Shown: piece after piece, positions 15,825 through 23,999 of the stretch | Position numbering within the stretch: the stretch's first letter is position 1 | Layout: each line of letters opens with the position of its first letter | NCBI GenBank assembly: GCA_002730875.1 | Contig: PCBI01000012.1 | Coordinates: 124,001-188,000, forward strand | Source of the DNA: Spirochaetaceae bacterium | GTDB taxonomy: Bacteria > Spirochaetota > Leptospiria > Leptospirales > Leptonemataceae | Direction: 5' to 3' | DNA: 64,000 nt | The notes under the pieces: model-generated | Told to the model about the DNA's origin: nothing | Databases searched by the model: none | Seen by the model: the letters and a program-made list of their open reading frames with translations, nothing else | Made by a program: the position numbers and the translations under genes

Positions 15825-17183
15825 TTGAATATGCTTCGGGTTTTTCAAAGCATCCTACTGATTATTCTGGTGCCGGCTATGCTGCTGGCCAACGATCCGC
15901 AGGACTCGGTGGATACGGCCATGCATCTGGACGATCAGAAGTCTTCTAAAAAGAAGAACGCCTGGCGCAAGCTGGGCCAGTCCACCCTGATCTACGCTCC
16001 GGACGATTTTTCCATTCAGGAACCGGAGCAGATGACTTTCAAGCTGGAAGGGGTTCGGATGGATGTGTACTCCAGGGACTTTGCCCAGGGCGACGTCGTT
16101 TATCTGGAAATACTCCGGCCGGCGGGAGTACATGGCTTCTACAGCTATCTATACGATAAAGACGGCAATCAGCTTCCGCTGACTCGCACCGCCTGGGGTT
16201 ACAGGATACTTCTGCCCATCGGCGCTCAGGACAAAAGAGAAAAGATTGAGCTTCTGTGGAAACAGTCCGTGGCGGACCGGTTCGGCAAAGCCCGTATTGA
16301 GATTCCGATAAACGAGAAATCCTTTCCTCAGACCCGATGGTATAACCGGGTCGGTCAGTTCCTGCCGGAGATAGCGCCGCGCATGGCGGGGGGCGAAGAA
16401 TCCGATCCGTCGCCTGAAGCCGCCGAATCGCCGGACCCGCCGGGGGGATCCGGGACGGAGAACCGGGAAAATCTTTCGGCGGTACAGCCAGCTCCGGGCA
16501 AAGAGCCCTCCTCGGAATCCGGTAGCGATACGGGGCCGGCTCACGATAGCCAATCTGCATTGGACTCCGCTGATTCCGAGATCCAGGAGACTGCCGAAGA
16601 ACGGGAAAAACGCGAACAGAAGGAAAAGCAGGCCCTGGAAGAAGAAAAAAGCGAAGAGCAGCTATCGAACTTCATGAAGAAGATCACCCTGGAAAAAAGC
16701 CTGCGAAGCCAGGTGTTCGAAAGAAAGGGCAATGATTTAATTACCAGCCGCCTGTCGCATCCCCGGGATATGCACTATGTGACCAGTCAGTGCTTCACCA
16801 GTCGGGTAAAGGTGTCCTATCGTTACGAGAACGGTCGCCGGGTAGAAGTGGGTCGACGGGTAGTGATGCATAACGGAGTGGATCTGCGAGGCCGGCCTGG
16901 AACTCCGATCTATTCCATTGCGGACGGTCAGGTGGTACTGGCGCGATCCATGCACTTTGAAGGCAATTTCACTATAATCGACCATGGGCTGGGCATTTTT
17001 TCCGGGTACATGCATCAAAGTAATCTGCGAGTGCAGGTAGGCCAGTACGTACGCGCTGGCGAACGAATCGGGGACGTGGGAAACACCGGCTACTCCACGG
17101 GGCCTCATTTGCACCTGTCGCTCTGGATACGTGGAGTTCCCGTGGACCCCATCAGTTTGTATTCCTTACCGATTCGCGACTAG
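15825..17183 (+). CDS. Exported M23-family (LytM) peptidase-like protein
   Basis: 452 residues with an N-terminal signal peptide (I-L-L-I-I-L-V-P-A-M-L-L-A-N). A beta-type domain occupies about residues 40-180, then a proline/serine/glutamate-rich linker and a charged coiled-coil segment (about 245-290). The C-terminal LytM domain has both zinc-ligand motifs intact: H-N-G-V-D (HxxxD) at about 348 and H-L-H (HxH) at about 430, plus G-N-T-G-Y-S-T-G-P. The domain could therefore cleave peptidoglycan cross-links. The coiled coil before it is the arrangement used by EnvC/NlpD-type division factors, but those usually lack catalytic residues. A TTG at 15825 is favoured over ATG 15831 because GGAAG at 15813-15817 is 7 bases away. 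Confidence 0.88.
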   Translation: MNMLRVFQSILLIILVPAMLLANDPQDSVDTAMHLDDQKSSKKKNAWRKLGQSTLIYAPDDFSIQEPEQMTFKLEGVRMDVYSRDFAQGDVVYLEILRPAGVHGFYSYLYDKDGNQLPLTRTAWGYRILLPIGAQDKREKIELLWKQSVADRFGKARIEIPINEKSFPQTRWYNRVGQFLPEIAPRMAGGEESDPSPEAAESPDPPGGSGTENRENLSAVQPAPGKEPSSESGSDTGPAHDSQSALDSADSEIQETAEEREKREQKEKQALEEEKSEEQLSNFMKKITLEKSLRSQVFERKGNDLITSRLSHPRDMHYVTSQCFTSRVKVSYRYENGRRVEVGRRVVMHNGVDLRGRPGTPIYSIADGQVVLARSMHFEGNFTIIDHGLGIFSGYMHQSNLRVQVGQYVRAGERIGDVGNTGYSTGPHLHLSLWIRGVPVDPISLYSLPIRD

Positions 17184-17273
17184 GGCCAGCGGTAGGGCTA
17201 GCGGTTGGCTTATGAATTGCGGTTAGTGCGCGGTGGGGACTCGGAGCTGGTGCGTCATGGATAGTTCGTAAGC

Positions 17274-17315
17274 GATGAGCTTCCAGAGAGATGAGCTTCC
17301 AGAGAGATGAGCTTC
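17274..17315. repeat. 16-bp tandem repeat, 2.6 copies
   Basis: The unit GATGAGCTTCCAGAGA occurs at 17274-17289 and 17290-17305, and partially at 17306-17315. It is in the non-coding gap upstream of the STAS gene. Such short perfect tandems can change copy number. No role is evident. Confidence 0.7.
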
Positions 17316-17403
17316 GAGCCAGGTTCGTGTCTACCTGGAATGGGTTAGAACTACTATAAGAGACATAATTTATGCTTGCAGTCAAAAAAAAGGGGGCTGA
17401 ATC

Positions 17404-17802
17404 TTGATTTTTGATCGTCTGTTTTCTCCGCCCATGAGTGATTCTTCGCGATATGAACCGGAAAGCCTGCAATGGCCCGAATCCGTCCTTTTTCGAGCCC
17501 GGGGAAACCTGGACATTTATACCAGCCCGGAGTTCCGGTCGGCGCTGGAAGAGTCGCGTTCTGAAGGTAAGAAGCACTTCATCCTGGATCTCTCCGCTGT
17601 GGATTACATCGACAGCACGGGCCTGGGTAACCTGGCATCCTTCATGGACGTGGTAAAAAAGGATCGCGGTTCGTTGAAGCTTTCCGGGCTCCGGGGAGTT
17701 GTACACAAGGCCTTCGTATTTACAAATCTTCTGGATTTGTTTTCGATTTTTGACACTTCCAACGATGCCATAGAATCCCTGGGCCAGGAGCTATCCGAGT
17801 AG
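17404..17802 (+). CDS. STAS-domain protein (anti-sigma factor antagonist, SpoIIAA/RsbV-like)
   Basis: 132 residues from a TTG at 17404, which has a G-run about 8 bases upstream; an ATG at 17434 is an alternative. The STAS fold is seen in F-R-A-R-G-N-L-D-I-Y-T-S-P-E-F, H-F-I-L-D-L-S-A-V-D-Y-I-D-S-T-G-L-G-N-L and the closing F-S-I-F-D-T. The serine of D-S-T-G-L-G is the position phosphorylated by partner anti-sigma kinases in this family. No anti-sigma kinase or PP2C phosphatase is encoded beside it, so the partner is elsewhere. The preceding 220 bp contain a short tandem repeat. The function is probably partner switching in signalling; the target is unknown. Confidence 0.88.
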   Translation: MIFDRLFSPPMSDSSRYEPESLQWPESVLFRARGNLDIYTSPEFRSALEESRSEGKKHFILDLSAVDYIDSTGLGNLASFMDVVKKDRGSLKLSGLRGVVHKAFVFTNLLDLFSIFDTSNDAIESLGQELSE

Positions 17803-17867
17803 TCCCGGGGCCGCTATAACAACGTCTCTGTTCTGGGTGTGCCGGATTGCCAGCGCCGAAGCTGGCT

Positions 17868-19202
17868 CTAGGATGAACTCTGACCTTTTCTTTGTTCGGC
17901 CATGGATTCTACAGTGGCCGCAAAATCCGGGTAGCGGTTCAGAATCTCTTCAAAGGTCTTGCGATCCAGACTGTAGATATCGCAATAATCCAGAGCGCGG
18001 ACTGAAGCGTTCCTGGGCGCATGATGCAGCAGCGCGACTTCGCCGAAAAACTGCCCATCGGACAGGGTGGCGATGGCATTTCTTTCTTTGTCCAGGATTT
18101 CGACGCTACCCTTGCTAATCATGTACATCTCTTTGCCCGGATCGCCGTATTGAAATACCATGTCCCCGGGAGTGAATACCTGCGGACTCAGGCTGAGCAC
18201 AATTTCGCGTACCAGGCTGGAAGGGGCGCCCTTCAGAATGGGCATTCTTTCCAGGATGTCTTTGTTCAGCGAGAGGGCTACTTCCATCTGCAGGGAGCGA
18301 GGTAGATCCTTGAGAAAGGTGAACTCGTCGTATCCCAGGCGGCTTTCCCAGAGATAGTTGTAGTAGTTGCGAATCTTGTCCTGCAAGGAAGTTGGAAGAT
18401 GTCTGTACCTCAGGAATGCATTTACGTTTTCCATCTTCTGACGAAAATGGGCGCGAGCCACGTCTATATTGGCCAGTAGATGGGCCACGTTTCCGATGAT
18501 ATAGCCGTACATTCCGACGCCCACAATCATGGTCAGGATGGCATACACCGTCTGGTGATTGTTGGTCGGTACCACATCGCCGTAACCCACCGTGGTTAGA
18601 GTGGTAAAGGCCCAGTAAACCCCGCGAATGTACCGTGTGACCTGATCCGGCGCATCGGGTATTCCGCCCATGGCCACCCAGCCGCAGCCCACCCAGTGTC
18701 CAATCAGCGAAACCCAGAAGCCAAAGAATAGCAGCCGCATTATCGCGGGGTTGAGCATTTCCCGGTGCCCCAGGTGATGGAGAAGCTGGGCCAGCCTTAC
18801 CAGCCTGAGAAGCCGGATGAGCCGAAGCATTCGCAGAGCGCGCAATAGAGTTGGCGAGATGAGTCGAGCCAGGTCTGCTTCCGGTTCGCCCAGGCTATGA
18901 ATCAGTATTAGGTCAAAAGGAACCGCCGCCAGGAAATCCACAATGAACCAGGTGGAGAGATACCTCCGCGCCACGATCCGGGGATCGGAAATCAACCTTC
19001 CTTCTATTATAATCGATGTTCGAAAGTTGATAAAGACATCGGCGATGAATACTGTGATTACGATCAGATCCAGAAATAGGATGTAGCCGGTGGCCGGATA
19101 GCCCAGGACCAGGCGTAGAGGTACTTCAATGGAAGCATAGGTGGTTACCAGGATCAGAATGAGGTCCCATGTTTGTTTGAAAGGATGGGAGGGATGGATC
19201 AT
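17868..19202 (-). CDS. Cyclic-nucleotide-gated, voltage-sensor-type potassium channel
   Basis: 444 residues in the EAG/HCN/CNG order. Six membrane helices come first; S4 has arginines every third position (R-A-L-R-M-L-R-L-I-R-L-L-R-L-V-R, about residues 136-151). The pore has the K+ filter T-T-V-G-Y-G-D. A C-linker leads into a cNMP-binding domain from about 320, with F-G-E-V-A-L-L and the following P-R-N-A-S-V-R arginine expected in the phosphate-binding cassette. It should conduct K+ and be opened or closed by cAMP or cGMP. It is the second gene after a voltage-sensor/HAMP gene, 24 bp downstream, so the two are likely co-transcribed. No nucleotide cyclase is in the window. Confidence 0.93.
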   Translation of the reverse strand: MIHPSHPFKQTWDLILILVTTYASIEVPLRLVLGYPATGYILFLDLIVITVFIADVFINFRTSIIIEGRLISDPRIVARRYLSTWFIVDFLAAVPFDLILIHSLGEPEADLARLISPTLLRALRMLRLIRLLRLVRLAQLLHHLGHREMLNPAIMRLLFFGFWVSLIGHWVGCGWVAMGGIPDAPDQVTRYIRGVYWAFTTLTTVGYGDVVPTNNHQTVYAILTMIVGVGMYGYIIGNVAHLLANIDVARAHFRQKMENVNAFLRYRHLPTSLQDKIRNYYNYLWESRLGYDEFTFLKDLPRSLQMEVALSLNKDILERMPILKGAPSSLVREIVLSLSPQVFTPGDMVFQYGDPGKEMYMISKGSVEILDKERNAIATLSDGQFFGEVALLHHAPRNASVRALDYCDIYSLDRKTFEEILNRYPDFAATVESMAEQRKGQSSS

Positions 19203-19226
19203 GGTTTATCGCAGACCAGGGGTAAG

Positions 19227-20423
19227 CTAGATCAACTCGTCCAGGGAAACGCTTTTTTTGGGTTCCAGGGGCTGACCGTGATCGGCCGCGGTGATCGCAT
19301 CATCCTTCTTCTTTTTCTCGTAATGCGCCACGATCCGTTCTTTCAGGGGTAGCCACCGACGGTTGTAGATGTTGGCCAGCTTGCTGATTTCATCCTGCGG
19401 TCGGTCTCGAAACTCGGGTATGGACAGATTGTAGTTCCATTGCCGCAGGCCACGATCCATCATATAGATGGGTTCGGCCACTTGCTGCACAAAGAGTCGT
19501 CCATACAGAATTACGTACCCCAGCAGAAGAACCATGATAATAGCCAGAAGACAGAGTATCAGCAGCGCCAGGTTCGCATCTGCGCGATAGTAGGAAAGAT
19601 TGGCTGTGTAACCGCCGGCGAGGTCAATATCTACCCTGGGGCTCCATTCCGGCGTATCTCCGCTTTTCTCATAGAGCACCTGACCGTCTTTGTCTTTAAG
19701 GCTTACTATGGACGGAAAAGCGCTGCCAAAGAGGACGGCATCCGGCTTTTCGTAGGCCGCCCTGGTTTGACTCAGATAGCTTTCCACTCGGCTCTGCACG
19801 TCGCTTCGGTACGCTGTATGCCCGGGCACCGGCGAAATGGGCAGTAATTGAAGTACAAAAACGGAGAAAATCAGAGTGGTTACGGTAATGGTGGCCACCG
19901 TGGCTACGTGGTGATTGGTCATCTGCGATTCGGTGTATTGTACCGGGCCAAATACTCGAATCATACGAATCAATCGCAGGGCCCTGGTAACTCGCACGGC
20001 CTTGGCTGTCTTCAGGAGCACCATGTACTGGGGCAGGTGTTCGATTTCGTTTCCCGGGCTGAGAAACAACAGATAAATGGCCGGTCCGGAAACCAGGATT
20101 GCCAACGGAACAGAAGAAATGAAATCGATCCAACCTCGCTGTCGCGTGAAGTAGAGCAGGAAACGTCCTTCCTTCAAAGAAACCAGAGAACGTCCTAGAA
20201 ACTCAAGAGAGAAGATTAAATCGAATGCAAAAGCGCCCAGAATCAGATCTCGATGGGCGTTGGTATCCCAGGCCATCAAGATGGCCAGTTCCTCTATACA
20301 GAGATGACAGATTGCCAGAAAGATCAGAATCAGGATAATGATTTCAAATGCATGAGGAAAATGGTCTTCTGGATACTTCCGATTCTGGGCAGCCATGTAC
20401 CGCTCCTGTGATTTCTTGAACAT
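19227..20423 (-). CDS. Voltage-sensor-domain membrane protein with extracytoplasmic insert and HAMP-like tail, no pore filter
   Basis: 398 residues. S1-S4 are recognisable: helices at about 27-50, 62-82, 100-120, and an S4 with arginines at every third place (R-V-T-R-A-L-R-L-I-R-M-I-R, about 150-162). After an S5-like helix (about 178-198), where an ion channel would have a pore loop, there is instead a polar segment of about 95 residues (about 200-295) with V-L-Y-E-K-S-G-D and other features of a small ligand-sensing domain. A final helix (A-L-L-I-L-C-L-L-A-I-I-M-V) leads into a cytoplasmic stretch resembling HAMP (A-E-P-I..L-S-I-P..D-E-I-S-K-L-A-N-I-Y-N) and a lysine-rich tail. No G-Y-G or other filter is visible. 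Annotation as an ion transporter by the S1-S4 fold alone may mislead; a sensor coupled to the channel gene that follows is a plausible alternative. Confidence 0.75.
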   Translation of the reverse strand: MFKKSQERYMAAQNRKYPEDHFPHAFEIIILILIFLAICHLCIEELAILMAWDTNAHRDLILGAFAFDLIFSLEFLGRSLVSLKEGRFLLYFTRQRGWIDFISSVPLAILVSGPAIYLLFLSPGNEIEHLPQYMVLLKTAKAVRVTRALRLIRMIRVFGPVQYTESQMTNHHVATVATITVTTLIFSVFVLQLLPISPVPGHTAYRSDVQSRVESYLSQTRAAYEKPDAVLFGSAFPSIVSLKDKDGQVLYEKSGDTPEWSPRVDIDLAGGYTANLSYYRADANLALLILCLLAIIMVLLLGYVILYGRLFVQQVAEPIYMMDRGLRQWNYNLSIPEFRDRPQDEISKLANIYNRRWLPLKERIVAHYEKKKKDDAITAADHGQPLEPKKSVSLDELI

Positions 20424-20631
20424 CCGAGTTCAAGGCCAACGCCTTTCTCGGAGATCCGGCTTCGGGCCAGAGAACCAGCTGGGCCTGGATATTCCGCCGG
20501 TCCTGCTACGAGAATCGACAGAATGAACCAATCCGTTCTTTCTTTTTCATGTGTGAAAGCCCGTAATTTCATCGGACCAGCCCTCTGCACTGGCAATCGC
20601 GCCGAATGGCGACGGATGTCGCTGAACGGCC

Positions 20632-20665
20632 ATAGGACCGTTGATAGGACCGTTGATAGGACCGT
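20632..20665. repeat. 12-bp tandem repeat, 2.8 copies
   Basis: The unit ATAGGACCGTTG is at 20632-20643 and 20644-20655, then a partial copy to about 20665. It is immediately beyond the 3' end of the YdcF-type gene. The rest of the 20424-20670 gap shows nothing recognisable. Confidence 0.7.
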
Positions 20666-20670
20666 GCATT

Positions 20671-21453
20671 CTAGATGTAGCCTTTGATCCAGTAAGCCAG
20701 GATACCAATGTATTCCTTGAGTCCAATCCAGGTCTTCTGGATCCCGTGTGCCGAAGGGAACAGCGCTTCGGGGCCGGCAAAAAAAGCGGCGGAGCGGTAA
20801 TCCGTAGGATACGGGACCACTTCCAGGTCCGTGAGTTTGTCGAACACAGCCACAGACCTGGGCATGTGGAACGCCGAGGTCACCAGGAATACCCGTCTCC
20901 AATTGCGTTTGCTGGCTATGCGGTCGCTGTTGAGGGCGTTTTCCGCCGTGTTTCGGCTCTCCTCTTCGGCAATGATTTGATCGGGCCTGGCCATGCGCTG
21001 CTGAAGAAGCCAGTTGCGCAACAATGCAGACTCTGTGGGACCTCCCTGAAGAATCAGCCCACTGCCGCCTGATAGGATCATGGCCGGGGCTTTTTCTGCA
21101 TTCAGAAGAAGTAGTCCGGCAAAGAGCCGATTGGCGCCGTCGGTGAACTCCGGTACGGTTCCCCGTTGCGCTACCGGATCCATCATGCCTCCCAGCACTA
21201 TGATGCCGTCCGCTCGGTTCAGTTCCGCAAGCTCCGGCAGCGGATAATCATTTTCCAGTGATCCAAGGATCCAGTCGGCGCACAGGTCCGTAGACAGGAC
21301 GCCGAACAGCAAGAAGCCAGCCAGAAAGAGCCTACGGGTTTTTCGGCGGGGGGTGTCCTTTGTGAGTCGCCAGGCGAGAAAAAGCAGCACGAAATAGGCC
21401 CCGGGATACAGACTGAAAAGCAGGGTGAATAGCTTGGATAGATAAAAAAACAT
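20671..21453 (-). CDS. YdcF/SanA/ElyC-family (DUF218) membrane protein
   Basis: 260 residues. Two N-terminal membrane helices (about 5-28 and 40-58) are followed by the DUF218 domain. It has D-G-I-I-V-L-G-G-M, the M-I-L-S-G-G-S-G loop, the acidic/asparagine motif E-E-E-S-R-N-T-A-E-N-A and V-T-S-A-F-H-M-P-R-S. Family members affect envelope integrity or bind nucleotides, but the biochemical role is not settled; ElyC in E. coli works around the lipid carrier used for peptidoglycan. The gene is divergent from the sigma-54 activator at 21631, with a 177-bp shared upstream region. Confidence 0.9.
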   Translation of the reverse strand: MFFYLSKLFTLLFSLYPGAYFVLLFLAWRLTKDTPRRKTRRLFLAGFLLFGVLSTDLCADWILGSLENDYPLPELAELNRADGIIVLGGMMDPVAQRGTVPEFTDGANRLFAGLLLLNAEKAPAMILSGGSGLILQGGPTESALLRNWLLQQRMARPDQIIAEEESRNTAENALNSDRIASKRNWRRVFLVTSAFHMPRSVAVFDKLTDLEVVPYPTDYRSAAFFAGPEALFPSAHGIQKTWIGLKEYIGILAYWIKGYI

Positions 21454-21536
21454 AGAAGCGTTGGTACTCCCGAAACCGCCTGTTGATGGGTCACTTTTCC
21501 GGAATAAGGGGAAAACTGAAGATTTTTTCCGCAGCC

Positions 21537-21558
21537 TGGCATGAAATACGCTATACTA
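21537..21558 (+). promoter_or_regulatory. Possible promoter for the sigma-54 activator gene
   Basis: TGGCATGAAATACGC at 21537-21551 has the GG-N10-GC spacing of a sigma-54 promoter and a good TGGCA half, but the -12 half reads ACGC instead of TTGC. Overlapping it, TATACT at 21553-21558 matches a sigma-70 -10 box. Which of these works, if either, cannot be decided from the sequence. Confidence 0.3.
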
Positions 21559-21630
21559 TATGCAAAAAGGCATCGTTTTGTATAAATTGTAGGCATTTGC
21601 CCCCTTCTGCTATTAAGGGGAGGGATTGGT

Positions 21631-23784
21631 ATGTCTAATATTTCGGCAGAATGTCTTGAAAGAGGGCACATGACCGTAAAGATTACTGAACTGGCGACCC
21701 GATTCATTGAAGAAATTACTTCTGCAATGAACCGGATTGAGGATCCGGAAGAGATTCTGGATGGTCTACTTTCGGATTGTATCGAAGCCACCCAGGCCGA
21801 TTCGGGAAGCATTATGCTCCTCGATTCAAAGGATGAGTATTTGGAGGCCAGGGTAGTGCGGGGCTTGAACCTGGTGGGCGGCAAGCTACGCCTCAAGGTA
21901 GGCGAAGGAGTCACCGGCTGGGTGGCTCGCGAAGGCAAATACAGACTTGTTAGCAATGCCAGCGAAGAGCAGGACTACATCCGTCTAAAGGAAGATCTTC
22001 AATCCGAATTGGCCGTTCCCATGATGGCCCGCGGCAAGATCATGGGTGTGCTCTCGGTAGATGCACAAAGGGCCGGAGCCTTTAGCCAGGAGGATGCGGA
22101 CTTCCTTCGCATCATGTCCAACCTGGCCTCGCAGATTTTTGTTCGCCTGGAAGATAACCGTCTGCTGAAGATTCGGGATCGCTTCCACCAGGTGATGATG
22201 GAGATTTCCAGGGTTGTATCGCACTCGCTGAAGCTGAAAGAAGTCTTTCGGGAGATTATGCAGATTACCGAAAAAGCGTTTCGGCTCAATCGCAGTACTT
22301 TATTCCTGTATAACAGCGAAGAAGACGCACTTAAGATTGCGGCCGCCAGCGGATTGGACGAAAGGGAGACCACTTCCATTGTCTATTCGCCCGGCGAAGG
22401 CATTACCGGCGGCGTCTTTCAGAGCAAGAAAGCCATATTTATTCCAAGTGTGCGCAACGAGCCCGGATTTCTGAACCGCATGAAAACGGTGCCCGAAAGC
22501 GGCGACATGGGCTACTTCTGCTGCCCCATTTTCTCGGGCACAGAAGTGGTGGGAGTTTTTTCCACTTTTACCCATCCGCAGACCGGAGTGGATCCGGAGT
22601 CGGTGTTGGAGTTTCTTGAGATCCTGGGTTCCATTATTTCGCAGGCGATTACGATTCAGCGACTGGTTCAGGAGGAGACCCGGGTAATCACAAGCGAAAA
22701 CCTGAAGCTCAAACAGGAACTGTCCAGTAGGTATCAATTCGGAAGTCTGATTGGACGATCCTCGGCCATGCTGAGACTGTTTGAGAAGGTGCGAATCATC
22801 GCCGACTCCCGAGCCTCGGTTCTGCTTACCGGCGAGTCCGGAACAGGTAAAGAGCTAATTGCCAGCGCAATACATTACAACAGTCCCCGGCGCGAGCGTC
22901 CTTTCATCAAGATCAACTGCGCGGCCATTCCCGAGAACCTGTTGGAAAGCGAGCTTTTCGGACATCGAAAAGGCGCATTCACCGGAGCCGTGGGCGATAA
23001 AAAAGGTAAATTCGAAATCGCCGATGGCGGGACCATCTTCCTGGACGAAATCGGCGAAATGGATCTGAACCTGCAATCCAAACTGCTTCGTGTACTCCAG
23101 GAACGGGAAATTGAGCCGGTAGGTGGACGGACGCGTCAGGTGGATATCCGTGTCATCGCCGCCACCAATGCGGACCTGGAGGATCTCATAGCCCAGAAAC
23201 AATTCAGGGCCGACCTGTACTACCGGCTAAACGTAATCAACCTTCGGATTCCGGCGTTGCGCGACCGGAAAGAGGATACAGTACTTCTGGTACATCATTT
23301 CATCGAGAAATACAACAAAGAAAACGAAAAGCAGATCACCGGAATATCCCACGATGCCATGCGAATGCTCGAGAACCATGACTGGCCGGGTAACGTTCGC
23401 GAACTGGAGAATGTAATCGAGCGAGCGGTTGTTATGGCGCAGAACTCTATTCTGGATGTGGACGATTTCACCGATATTACACTTCCGTTCAAAGCGGGGG
23501 AACCCGGTTCCTCGGGCCAGATCCGCGTGGCCGAGCCCACTCCTGATGATCCTGCGGAATCTCCGGTGGAGACGGCCTCGCCGCTAACCGCAGTGGTTTC
23601 AGAGGATGAACTGGACAACATGGAAGGAAAGGTTTACGAAACGGTGATTTCCGAGGTAGAGCGGCGGCTAATCATAATGGCGCTAAAGCGATTCCGTTAC
23701 ACAAAAACCAGGGCCGCCAGGTTTCTGGGCATAAACAGAAATACCCTGGATAAGAAGATTAAAGAACTGGAAATCGATTACTGA
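21631..23784 (+). CDS. Sigma-54-dependent transcriptional activator, GAF-GAF-AAA+-Fis
   Basis: 717 residues; GGGGAGGG about 9 bases before the ATG supports the start. Two GAF domains (about residues 20-170 and 190-345) form the sensor part, as in NifA/FhlA-type regulators. The AAA+ domain follows with the Walker A G-E-S-G-T-G-K-E, the sigma-54 contact loop G-A-F-T-G-A intact, Walker B I-F-L-D-E-I-G-E-M and the R-A-D-L-Y-Y-R-L-N-V arginine finger region. A serine/proline/glutamate linker (about 615-665) leads to a Fis-type helix-turn-helix at the C-terminus (T-K-T-R-A-A-R-F-L-G-I-N-R-N-T-L). It should remodel sigma-54 RNA polymerase in response to a small molecule or redox signal sensed by GAF. 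Its targets are not in evidence. Confidence 0.95.
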   Translation: MSNISAECLERGHMTVKITELATRFIEEITSAMNRIEDPEEILDGLLSDCIEATQADSGSIMLLDSKDEYLEARVVRGLNLVGGKLRLKVGEGVTGWVAREGKYRLVSNASEEQDYIRLKEDLQSELAVPMMARGKIMGVLSVDAQRAGAFSQEDADFLRIMSNLASQIFVRLEDNRLLKIRDRFHQVMMEISRVVSHSLKLKEVFREIMQITEKAFRLNRSTLFLYNSEEDALKIAAASGLDERETTSIVYSPGEGITGGVFQSKKAIFIPSVRNEPGFLNRMKTVPESGDMGYFCCPIFSGTEVVGVFSTFTHPQTGVDPESVLEFLEILGSIISQAITIQRLVQEETRVITSENLKLKQELSSRYQFGSLIGRSSAMLRLFEKVRIIADSRASVLLTGESGTGKELIASAIHYNSPRRERPFIKINCAAIPENLLESELFGHRKGAFTGAVGDKKGKFEIADGGTIFLDEIGEMDLNLQSKLLRVLQEREIEPVGGRTRQVDIRVIAATNADLEDLIAQKQFRADLYYRLNVINLRIPALRDRKEDTVLLVHHFIEKYNKENEKQITGISHDAMRMLENHDWPGNVRELENVIERAVVMAQNSILDVDDFTDITLPFKAGEPGSSGQIRVAEPTPDDPAESPVETASPLTAVVSEDELDNMEGKVYETVISEVERRLIIMALKRFRYTKTRAARFLGINRNTLDKKIKELEIDY

Positions 23785-23912
23785 TAGCCACCGGTTTCCT
23801 CGAAAGAACAGATTGAGGCGTGCCTCGAAAAAAAGTCCTGGTATTCGGAGTCCCGGGCTGGGCCCCGGAAAGAATGGGGCCTGGATTTAGGTTTCGCCGG
23901 ACCCAGGGGATT

Positions 23913-23932
23913 CCCCGGATTCGTAGCCGGGG
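23913..23932. terminator. Weak hairpin between convergent genes
   Basis: CCCCGG, 8-base loop, CCGGGG, located between the end of the activator gene (23784) and the end of the giant lipoprotein gene (24000). There is no T-run on either side, so a role as terminator is only suggested by position. Confidence 0.2.
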
Positions 23933-23999
23933 GATGCCTCGGTCGATTCTTCCAGATGCGCCTGGCCTGAAGCGGACTACTCGGTAAATTCTCTGACGT

